Positions 44,750 to 51,901 of a stretch of 64,000 bases of DNA are shown here, in pieces. Made by a program: the position numbers and the translations under genes. Below the pieces are notes generated by a model. The model ran no database searches. It was not told the DNA's origin and saw only the letters and a program-made list of their open reading frames with translations. Origin of the DNA: Phycisphaerales bacterium. Its GTDB lineage: Bacteria > Planctomycetota > Phycisphaerae > Phycisphaerales > UBA1924. The stretch is from positions 248,001 to 312,000 of the forward strand of contig JAJDDO010000026.1 in assembly GCA_029260265.1 (NCBI GenBank), in the 5' to 3' direction. How positions within the stretch are numbered: the first letter of the stretch is position 1; the number at the start of each line of letters is the position of its first letter.

Positions 44750-46180
44750 ATGAGAGAGTTTTGCGAAACGGCTTTGGGCAACGCGGTACGCCTGTGTGTG
44801 CTCGCTTGTGCCACCTTTGCCGCCCCGGCGATCGCCCAGCAGTGTACGCCGAGCGAGATAGTCCAGTTTCTGCCGGTTTCAAGCTCGCCGGATCTGATGT
44901 TCGGCTTCTCGGTTGCGATTAATGGAAACAGGGCGGTGGTTGGCGTGCCGGATGATCCGGGTGTTGCGCCGCATGGTGGGCGTGTGTATGTTTATCATTT
45001 CGACGGGAAAGCTTGGACTCAGGAAACTGCATTCTCGTCGAACGATGTGAGCGAAGGTGATTTCTTCGGGAGCTCGGTGTCGATTTCGCAGGGGGTGGTC
45101 TTGGCGGGTGCTCCCGGCGACAATGTGTCTGGGGCTCGATCAGGATCCGCGTATGTTTTTCGTCATGACGGGGTTGCTTGGGTAGAGGAAGCCAAGCTGG
45201 TACCGACTGATGGTGCGGCTACTGATTTCTTCGGTGCTTCTGTTTCCCTCTCGGGTCCAATCGCTCTCATCGGTGCTGAACGAAACGATGAGAATGGTAC
45301 AAACTCGGGGTCTGCGTATGTATTCTCATATGGCGACGGCTCTTGGGACGAGCAGACGAAGTTGCTCGCTTCAGATGGCGACGAGTATGACGCCTTTGGG
45401 GTTGCGGTCGCGATTTCAGGGAATCTTGCGGTGGTTGGTGCGCCTCAGGACAGTGATCATGGCAACTCGTCGGGCTCGGTTTACACCTATCGGTTTGACG
45501 GGGTGCAGTGGGCTGAGGAAGCGAAGATTGTTCCTGTTGATGGAAACGCGGCGGATTTCTTTGGCGAGTCGGTTGCGGTTTCGGGGAACACCCTGCTCGC
45601 CGGTGCGCACTGGGACGACGATCAGGGGAGCAACTCTGGATCGGCATACATTTTCGCTCACGACGGATTGCAATGGGAGCAGCAGGCCAAGTTATTCGCG
45701 TCCGATGGCGCATCGTCCGAGCAGTTTGGTTGGTCTGTTTCTATCTGGGGCGAGGTTGCAGTTGTGGGCGCAAATGAAGCATCGGCGGTGCTGAATGAAG
45801 ATGGGGCAGGATATGTGTTCTCCCGCAACACCCTGGGGCAATGGAATGAAGTCGCGAAGTTGTCGGCATCGGATCCGGGCGTTGAAGACGCTTTCGGAAA
45901 TGCGATTGCGATCTCCAACAAACAGGTTCTTGTCGGTGCATTTGCTCATGATGAAATCCACGATGATTCGGGGGCTGCCTACATCTTTGATCTTCAATGC
46001 CCGTGTCCCGCGGATCTGGCGGAGCCGTTCGGGGGTGTTCTGAATCTTCAGGATGTGTTCGCCTACCTTGCTTTGTTCAACGCTCAAGACCCGGCGGCGG
46101 ATCTCGCCGAGCCGATTGGGACCTTGAATCTCCAGGATGTGTTCGGGTACCTTGCGCTCTTCAATGCGGGGTGTCCATAA
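44750..46180 (+). CDS. Secreted FG-GAP-type beta-propeller protein with GC-type surface tail
   Basis: 476 residues. A signal peptide (ending APAIAQ) is followed by about seven propeller repeats of the form FGxSVAISGxxxxVGAPxDxxxxxSGSAYVF, each some 50 residues; examples are around 75, 120, 170 and 220. Such propellers bind ligands or partners on the cell surface, often with calcium. The last 54 residues are the twin LNLQDVFAYLALFN / LNLQDVFGYLALFN tail shared with the protease at 13967-16618, each unit introduced by ADLAEP. ATG 44750 has GGGAG about nine bases upstream; a TTG fifteen bases earlier is open. Confidence 0.85.
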   Translation: MREFCETALGNAVRLCVLACATFAAPAIAQQCTPSEIVQFLPVSSSPDLMFGFSVAINGNRAVVGVPDDPGVAPHGGRVYVYHFDGKAWTQETAFSSNDVSEGDFFGSSVSISQGVVLAGAPGDNVSGARSGSAYVFRHDGVAWVEEAKLVPTDGAATDFFGASVSLSGPIALIGAERNDENGTNSGSAYVFSYGDGSWDEQTKLLASDGDEYDAFGVAVAISGNLAVVGAPQDSDHGNSSGSVYTYRFDGVQWAEEAKIVPVDGNAADFFGESVAVSGNTLLAGAHWDDDQGSNSGSAYIFAHDGLQWEQQAKLFASDGASSEQFGWSVSIWGEVAVVGANEASAVLNEDGAGYVFSRNTLGQWNEVAKLSASDPGVEDAFGNAIAISNKQVLVGAFAHDEIHDDSGAAYIFDLQCPCPADLAEPFGGVLNLQDVFAYLALFNAQDPAADLAEPIGTLNLQDVFGYLALFNAGCP

Positions 46181-46209
46181 CTGGCTCACATTCAGTTCGG
46201 CGCAGAAAG

Positions 46210-46243
46210 AAACCCGGATCAGCTTCCTTGCCGATCCGGGTTT
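46210..46243. terminator. Bidirectional terminator between the FG-GAP gene and the HTH-receiver gene
   Basis: AACCCGGATC (46211-46220) pairs with GATCCGGGTT (46233-46242) around a 12-nt loop that itself pairs partly (GC/GC). On the minus strand TTTCTTTC follows. Confidence 0.75.
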
Positions 46244-46266
46244 GCGGTGGTTCTTTGTTGGCTGGA

Positions 46267-46845
46267 TCAGGCGGCCATATTGGTCGCTTGCTCGATCGCG
46301 TCGACAACCATCCGCACTTGGAATGGTTTCTTGAGGAATCCGTCAAAGCCGGCGGCACGCAGCCCTTGGGCCTGCCCATCGGTCAGCTTGCCGGACATGG
46401 CGATGAGTTTGGTCATCTGCATCGATTCGCTTGAGCGAATCATCTGGGCGAGTTCTCTGGGATCGCCTTCGGCGACATGGATGTCAATGAGGACAACATG
46501 CGGCCGGAACCGTTCGCATTCGAGCCCGGCGGAGAACGCGGAGTTGGCGGCCTTGATGTCGTAGCTTGTTTGCTCGCCGAGCACCCGCTGGAGGACATCG
46601 GAGACATCCTGATCCCCATCGATGACGAGGACGCGGGTGTTGCCTGTGGAGATCCCATCCATAGGGATGTGGTGTGCTTTCATGAACCTGTAGAGTTCGG
46701 GGACGGGGATCCGCCGATCTTTGGATCCGGGGATGCGGTATCCCTTGAGTTGCCCAGAATCGAACCATTTGGACACGGTCCTGGGGGCTACATTACAGAT
46801 TTTGGCGACTTCGCCGGTGGTAAGCACATCTTTTTCAATCGTCAT
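46267..46845 (-). CDS. HTH-receiver response regulator with the DNA-binding domain first
   Basis: 192 residues. Residues 8-60 form an excisionase/MerR-like winged helix (TTGEVAKICNVAPRTVSKWFD…YRIPGSKDRRIPVPELYRFM). Residues 71-190 are a phosphoreceiver domain with acidic Asp76/Asp78, the phosphoacceptor Asp121 in VVLIDIHV, Ser151 in AMSGK and Lys173 in LKKPF. In usual regulators the receiver comes first, so the order is inverted. No histidine kinase is nearby. ATG 46845 has GAGGTGA upstream. It faces the HEAT/secretion locus and could regulate it, which is inference. Confidence 0.88.
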   Translation of the reverse strand: MTIEKDVLTTGEVAKICNVAPRTVSKWFDSGQLKGYRIPGSKDRRIPVPELYRFMKAHHIPMDGISTGNTRVLVIDGDQDVSDVLQRVLGEQTSYDIKAANSAFSAGLECERFRPHVVLIDIHVAEGDPRELAQMIRSSESMQMTKLIAMSGKLTDGQAQGLRAAGFDGFLKKPFQVRMVVDAIEQATNMAA

Positions 46846-47034
46846 ATCTTCACCTCGGGGGTACACAGAGGGGTGATTCGGCGTAGCCGTTACACGCCGG
46901 AACATCTGCAACATCGGTGTGATTGTGGGTGTTCTTGATGCGATTGACCCTTCGCGGGGGTGAATGACCCAGATTCAAGGTATTCGGACCAAGCCTGAAT
47001 CTGCAAATCCTCAGCAAACAGATGCCAGCGGGGT

Positions 47035-47064
47035 TTGACAGCCACCAAGCGAGTCCGATACAGT
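47035..47064 (+). promoter_or_regulatory. Sigma70-like promoter of the HEAT protein gene
   Basis: TTGACA (47035-47040), 18-base spacer, TACAGT (47059-47064). It lies about 100 bases before the gene and would transcribe the HEAT gene. The rest of 46846-47034 is the divergent regulator's leader, without recognisable operators. Confidence 0.5.
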
Positions 47065-47167
47065 TTCTTCTTCGGAGAACAGGAAAGGGCAACAGATGCC
47101 TCAGGTTGTCCGTATATGATGCCTCCGCGTGGGGCCGAGTTGTGTCCCAGCGTCACAGGAGATGATT

Positions 47168-49396
47168 GTGCGTCTATCGAACCGGAAGTTTGCCCGTCTG
47201 TCGTGCTCGTTGATCCTTCTTGCAGGGACCGCGGGGGTGATTTGCACCCCAACCGCGGCATTTGCTCAAGCCCAACCATCAAATGATCAGCAAGAGCATC
47301 AGCTCGAGTTGCTCCGCGATTTCATCCACTTTGTCAAGATTGCTCGGTACGATGTCGCCGCCGATCTTGCTCGCCAGTTGCTCGCGGAGGGGTTGAGCCC
47401 CGAGGAGTTCGTTGATCTTGTCGAAGGCTCCCGCGAGCGTGAACGATTCGAGCAATCGGTCGCTGCGGCGATGCGTGTGCCAGTTCTGGAGCCTTCGGCT
47501 GCGGAGATGGACAGGATGTTCCGCGATGGCAAGCTTGCACGAGCGCGTAACCCCGAAGAAGTTGCTCGCAACATCGAGTTGCTCACCGGTGGGCTGCGAG
47601 CCCGCCAACTCGGGCGCCAGCGCTTGCTTATTGCGGGCGAGTACGCCATGCCACAGCTGCTCGAAGCGTTCCTCCAGCAGCGGGACATAGCCCTCAAGGC
47701 TCAGGTTCAGCGTCTTCTGGTTGATATGGGCCGACAATCGATTATCCCGCTGACGACTGCTCTTGATGGGCTCGACGCGGTGCGTCAAGAAGCGATCGTT
47801 GAAGTGCTCGGGCTGATCCCTTACCGGACGAGCCTGCCCGCGTTGGTCAACCTTCACCAGGGGACCGACAACAGCTCTGTCCGCAGTGCGTGCGCACGGG
47901 CGATTAATCGTCTGGGCGGTGATGCGAGCGCGGATGTCGCGTCACTCTACACCGTACTCGCCGAGACCTATTACACCGAACCTGCAGAGCTGACCAGCTT
48001 TGCGGGCGAGGAGTTCCAGCTGCTCTGGAACTTTGATAATGGACTCGGGTTGGTGATGACCCCGATCCGCACACCTGTCTTCCACGAAGCGATGGCTATG
48101 CGGGTCTCTGAGCGATCACTCGGTATAAATCCCACCGATCCTGAGACACTCGGGCTCTGGATCGCGTCCAACTACTCGCGTTCGCTCGATACGCCTGCTG
48201 GTTACGAGAATCCTGCTTATCCAAGCGGGCGGCGTGCTGCAGGCTACTACGGCATCGCTGCCGGTCCTGATATTGCTCAACTGGTGCTTCGCAGGGCGAT
48301 TGATACGCGTGATACCCCGCTTGCCCGCAATGCAATCGATGCCATCGCCGAGACGGCGGGCTCGCGGATGCTGTGGGGCGAGCCGGTCTCTGATCGGTTC
48401 CCATTGCTCGAATCGTTGAACTACCCGAACCGTCGCGTGCAGTACGAAGCCGCGCTCGCGTTGGGGCGTGCTCAGCCCGGTCAGTCGTTCCAGAGTTCTG
48501 GGCGTGTGATTCCGCTGCTGGCCAGTGCAGTTCGCGATGCCTCCGCGGTCAACGCGGTGGTGCTTACGGGCAATGATCGTGAGCGATACGAGCAGTATCG
48601 TTCGCAGCTCGAAGCCAAGGGCTTCCATGTGCTTCCACCATCGGACGATGGGTTTGATGGGATCGCAGCCGCGATCGCGGACACCCCCGCGATTGATCTG
48701 ATTGTGACCGCGATGGACTACGATTCAACGCTGCTCTCGATCGAGCTGGCTCGTAACAATCCGAAGCTGGCGGTTTCGCCGGTCTTCGCGTTGCTTGGTC
48801 CTGATGAGGTCGAGCCGTTGAGCCGTCAGTACCGCCGAGACCAGACGATTGCGATTCGTCGTGACGCGATCAGCGTTGATGCGTTTGGAGTTTCGGTTGA
48901 TAACCTGTTGATGGCCGCTTCTGGCGGTGTAATTTCGGCGGAAGAAGCCGAGGCGTACGCCTCGCGTGCGATCAGCGTGCTTCGTGATCTGGCGATCTCG
49001 AACAATGCGGTGCTGAATGTAACTGATGCTGCAACGATGCTGATCGATGTGCTCGAGAATGTCGACGGGCTGACGATGCTCGATGTCGCGGAGATTCTTT
49101 CTTATGTCCCGCAAGAGCGTGCCCAGTCAGCCATTATGGATCGTGCTCTGAAGCTCGATGGGTTCGATCAGCAAGAGATGCTCTCAATCGTTGCCGATTC
49201 AGGCAAGCGGTTCGGCAACTCGCTCGATCGGCGCCAGGTTGGTAGGCTCATCGAGCTTGCGCAGTCTGATGATGAGGCGCTCGCCACGGTCGCGGTGGGG
49301 ACCCTCGGGGCGTTGGAGGTCGAGAACACCGATTTAGTGCCTCTGATTCTGAATCATGGTTCAGACGATGGTGCCGACCTGGTGACCAGCAAGTAA
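47168..49396 (+). CDS. Exported HEAT-repeat protein with a receiver-like insert
   Basis: 742 residues. A signal peptide (ends TPTAAFAQ) leads into helical repeats of HEAT type (for example RQSIIPLTTALDGLDAVRQEAI and SLPALVNLHQGTDNSSVRSA). Near residue 450-560 an alpha/beta stretch appears (AVVLTGNDRERYEQYRSQLE, IDLIVTAMDYD, SPVFALLG) that resembles a receiver domain but, being exported, cannot be phosphorylated by a cytoplasmic kinase. A second helical part follows. AGGAG stands six bases before GTG 47168 and directly before ATG 47162; I prefer GTG. It is the first gene in front of the pseudopilin set, though a terminator separates them. Confidence 0.75.
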   Translation: MRLSNRKFARLSCSLILLAGTAGVICTPTAAFAQAQPSNDQQEHQLELLRDFIHFVKIARYDVAADLARQLLAEGLSPEEFVDLVEGSRERERFEQSVAAAMRVPVLEPSAAEMDRMFRDGKLARARNPEEVARNIELLTGGLRARQLGRQRLLIAGEYAMPQLLEAFLQQRDIALKAQVQRLLVDMGRQSIIPLTTALDGLDAVRQEAIVEVLGLIPYRTSLPALVNLHQGTDNSSVRSACARAINRLGGDASADVASLYTVLAETYYTEPAELTSFAGEEFQLLWNFDNGLGLVMTPIRTPVFHEAMAMRVSERSLGINPTDPETLGLWIASNYSRSLDTPAGYENPAYPSGRRAAGYYGIAAGPDIAQLVLRRAIDTRDTPLARNAIDAIAETAGSRMLWGEPVSDRFPLLESLNYPNRRVQYEAALALGRAQPGQSFQSSGRVIPLLASAVRDASAVNAVVLTGNDRERYEQYRSQLEAKGFHVLPPSDDGFDGIAAAIADTPAIDLIVTAMDYDSTLLSIELARNNPKLAVSPVFALLGPDEVEPLSRQYRRDQTIAIRRDAISVDAFGVSVDNLLMAASGGVISAEEAEAYASRAISVLRDLAISNNAVLNVTDAATMLIDVLENVDGLTMLDVAEILSYVPQERAQSAIMDRALKLDGFDQQEMLSIVADSGKRFGNSLDRRQVGRLIELAQSDDEALATVAVGTLGALEVENTDLVPLILNHGSDDGADLVTSK

Positions 49397-49427
49397 GGGT
49401 TTTTGACCAACTGATCTTTTCGATTCC

Positions 49428-49454
49428 AAAGAGGGGCGTAGGCCCCTCTTTTTT
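49428..49454 (+). terminator. Intrinsic terminator of the HEAT protein gene
   Basis: GAGGGGC (49431-49437), loop GTAG, GCCCCTC (49442-49448), followed by TTTTTT. The interval 49455-49794 has no supportable gene; the leader and promoter of the prepilin gene should be there. Confidence 0.9.
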
Positions 49455-49794
49455 ATTCGTCCGAGAACGAGCTTTGGTCCGGTGAGTGCTTGGGGAGATG
49501 CGGTTGTGCCCCCGGATAATCGGTACTCCCGCCTCAATCCGACGCATGTACGCCGTCAATCGGGGATCATGGGTCAAAGACTTCATCAGAATGGTTGCCA
49601 GACCGATGCATTGTTTGTGACGCTTGGGTTTGACCGGGTGCGGTGTGTTGCCGCTCCAGTATGACGGGAATCCCGGCGGCTCGCAGAACCCTGGGAGGAT
49701 GGGCTCTGCGAGTGAATGGGGTTGCCGGCAAGAAGCCGGGCCCGGCAAATGAGCGTGTGCTCAGTGTCACAGCTTTCTATAAGGAGTGCAAACC

Positions 49795-50220
49795 ATGCAT
49801 GCAAGTCGTAAAACAATGGCAAAGGGGTTCACCCTTGTCGAAATCTTGATCGTCGTCGTGATCCTCGGGATCCTCGCTGCGATCGTCGTTCCACAGTTTA
49901 CCAATGCGGCAAACGATGCCCGTGACGGTAATGTGGCTACCCAGGTCTCCACCATCGAATCACAGCTCGAGCTCTGGGCCGCTCAGAACAATGGTTCGTA
50001 CGCAGACCTCGCTACCGCGGGTGAAACCTTTGCTGACCTCGTGACCGGCGGGTACTTCAAGGATCTTCCAGTGAATCCTTACACCGGTGCTTCGACAATC
50101 GTCGCGAATACGACCTTTGACGATGCAGATCCAAGCATCACCCTGTTCACCGTTGCAAACAGCACCGATGGCTGGGTCTACGATGCGGGTTCGGGCAATA
50201 TCGCCGCGATCGTACCGTAA
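49795..50220 (+). CDS. Prepilin/pseudopilin (GspG-like), first of three
   Basis: 141 residues. Type IV prepilin signal: basic start, cleavage expected between Gly and Phe in AKG|FTLVEILIVVVILG, with Glu5 of the mature form and one long hydrophobic helix. The globular part contains a GspG-like NPYTG loop. Pseudopilins of this kind build the periplasmic piston of type II secretion or a type IV pilus. ATG 49795 has AAGGAG eight bases upstream, an optimal ribosome site. A hairpin with a short T-run follows its stop, suggesting higher expression than the genes behind it. Confidence 0.9.
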   Translation: MHASRKTMAKGFTLVEILIVVVILGILAAIVVPQFTNAANDARDGNVATQVSTIESQLELWAAQNNGSYADLATAGETFADLVTGGYFKDLPVNPYTGASTIVANTTFDDADPSITLFTVANSTDGWVYDAGSGNIAAIVP

Positions 50221-50250
50221 TCAATGGGCTCTGTCCCATATCAATCTACA

Positions 50251-50280
50251 GCCGCACCTGGAAACGGGTGTGGCCGTTTT
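50251..50280 (+). terminator. Attenuator-like hairpin after the first prepilin gene
   Basis: GCCGCACC (50251-50258) pairs with GGTGTGGC (50267-50274; one G-T) and is followed by CGTTTT. It is moderately strong and would reduce, rather than stop, transcription into the second prepilin gene. Confidence 0.5.
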
Positions 50281-50300
50281 ACTAAACAGAGGGATTACCA

Positions 50301-50738
50301 ATGCTAGCTCATCGCACCGCCCGCAAGGCATTCACACTCGTTGAGGTTCTCATCGTCGTTGTGATTCTCGGGATTCTTGCTTCGATCGTGGTTGCCAACA
50401 TGATGTCATCTGTTGATGATGCCAAGATTGCTACAGCTCAAAACGAGCTCGGAAAGATCCAGCGGGCTGTCGAAATTTTTATCGCAAGGAATGAAAACAA
50501 CATCCCCGCGGTGACCGCAGGCGATGGAACCTGGGGCCCGATCGTCAATACCCGAGAGTATCTGAGAGAGGCGCCGAGCAATCCATATGTTGGCTCGGCA
50601 AACTCGAAGGTCATTGCCTTGGGAACCGCTCCCGATGCGGCCTACCAGACAACGCATGGCTGGATATTCAATGCCGCCACCGGCGAAGTCTGGGCTGGTG
50701 GCTTCGATGCAACGGGTGCTCCGCATCCCAAGCCCTAG
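50301..50738 (+). CDS. Prepilin/pseudopilin, second of three, with Ala before the cleavage site
   Basis: 145 residues. The leader reads TARKA|FTLVEVLIVVVILG, so the residue before the cleavage point is Ala rather than the near-universal Gly. The rest is GspG/GspH-like, with a C-terminal segment HGWIFNAATGEVWAG similar to the first prepilin's GWVYDAGSG, so the two are paralogues. AGAGGG seven bases upstream sets the start. Confidence 0.88.
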   Translation: MLAHRTARKAFTLVEVLIVVVILGILASIVVANMMSSVDDAKIATAQNELGKIQRAVEIFIARNENNIPAVTAGDGTWGPIVNTREYLREAPSNPYVGSANSKVIALGTAPDAAYQTTHGWIFNAATGEVWAGGFDATGAPHPKP

Positions 50739-50758
50739 CTTGTAAAAGAGGTGTTCTG

Positions 50759-51322
50759 ATGAGTGCAAACCGAATGATCATGTCGCGTCCAAGAGCTGCC
50801 AAGCTTCGTGGATACACCCTCGTCGAGATGCTTGTTCTGATTGTCATTCTTGGCATCGCGGGTGCGACGGTCATTCCTGCGATGGGACAGACCGGCGTGC
50901 TCAGGATTCAGGCTGCGGTGCGGTCGGTTGTCGCCGACATCACCTTTGCCCAGATGGATGCGCTCGCCTATCAAGAGGCTCGGGCGGTCGTGTTCGACGA
51001 GGACGCTAACAGCTACACGCTTGTACAAGTCATTGGCGGCGCTATTGATGTTGATGCCAATGCCCTCTACGACTCGAAGGGGCTCAACGAGCGATATGTC
51101 GTTGATCTCAACGCCGAGCGGTTTGGTGGATCTGTGCTGCAGAACATCAACCTCAACAGCGGGAGCACGATTGTGTTCGATGAACTCGGCGGCCCGATCG
51201 CTTCGGCCGGATCAGCCGAGCTCTCTGATGGTGGTTCGGTGGAGATCGCTGGCCCGTTCAGCACCTTTCGCATTAACATCGCCGCCTTTACCGGGCGTGT
51301 GACGGTGACGCGGTTGGATTAA
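50759..51322 (+). CDS. GspH-like minor pseudopilin, third of three
   Basis: 187 residues. Cleavage expected at LRG|YTLVEMLVLIVILG, with Tyr in place of Phe as the first mature residue, which is tolerated. The GspH-like body has SVVADITFAQMDALAYQEARAVVF and ends in a beta-rich domain. Minor pseudopilins cap the pseudopilus. GAGG stands seven bases before the ATG; it begins 20 bases after the second prepilin. Confidence 0.85.
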   Translation: MSANRMIMSRPRAAKLRGYTLVEMLVLIVILGIAGATVIPAMGQTGVLRIQAAVRSVVADITFAQMDALAYQEARAVVFDEDANSYTLVQVIGGAIDVDANALYDSKGLNERYVVDLNAERFGGSVLQNINLNSGSTIVFDELGGPIASAGSAELSDGGSVEIAGPFSTFRINIAAFTGRVTVTRLD

Positions 51323-51413
51323 GTTGGTTCGGCACGCCAAATGTGAGCCGTTCGCAGTATTCCCCAGAACATCCGCGGGCTGCTGACCGATTTGTGGTCG
51401 GGAGAACGCACAA

Positions 51414-51656
51414 ATGGCACGCAAAACGAACAAATTTATCAAACGCTCGACGACCCTTGTGCTTGGCATGGGGATGCTTGCTGGTGTGCTCATCTGGGCC
51501 AAGCTCCGCTTGGTGACCGACATCCCTCGCAGCGCCTACGCCGAGCCTGATGAGTTGAATACTGAATCTACTGAACCAGCTACCAAGCCAATCGCTCGCC
51601 CATCCGATTCCGCAGCTGAGCTTGACGAGTTGGATGCCGAGGCATCCTCGGACTGA
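51414..51656 (+). CDS. Small single-pass membrane protein of the secretion locus
   Basis: 80 residues. Basic start, one hydrophobic helix (about 13-30), then a periplasmic acidic/Pro-Thr tail with repeated Glu-Leu-Asp. GGAG lies nine bases upstream. Its position between pseudopilins and secretin suggests a role in the same machine, perhaps as a GspC-like connector, but it is much shorter than GspC and has no PDZ or HR domain. Confidence 0.65.
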   Translation: MARKTNKFIKRSTTLVLGMGMLAGVLIWAKLRLVTDIPRSAYAEPDELNTESTEPATKPIARPSDSAAELDELDAEASSD

Positions 51657-51731
51657 TCGCGTCCTCGATGCGATCCCTTCTCCATCATGTGATACAACCG
51701 CGATTTGTTATCGGTCGGCAAATTTCCGTTT

Positions 51732-51751
51732 GCAACGACTCTTCGTTGCAG
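51732..51751 (+). other. Perfect hairpin in the leader of the secretin gene
   Basis: TGCAACGA (51732-51739) pairs with TCGTTGCA (51744-51751) around CTCT. No T-run follows. It lies about 150 bases before the secretin start and could be a regulatory or RNA-processing structure. Confidence 0.45.
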
Positions 51752-51901
51752 AATCAATACGGATGCCCCAAAGTCGCGGGCCGTCAATGTCGATGAATTC
51801 GAAGTCATAGTCCCTAGATTGCCGGGCTTGACATGGTCGGGGGGGAGTTTCCCAGGACCATACCAAAGATACGCATGATTGCAATGCCGAGGAAAACCAA
51901 A

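Noticed and set aside
49248-49785. Minus-strand frame after the HEAT gene, and possible small genes in the 330-base gap
   Set aside because: Frame composition is unnatural, and part lies opposite the HEAT gene; the gap more likely holds the prepilin promoter.
51822-51901. Promoter for the secretin gene at the TTGACA near 51829
   Set aside because: No -10 box at an acceptable distance; the nearest TACCAA is 26 bases away.
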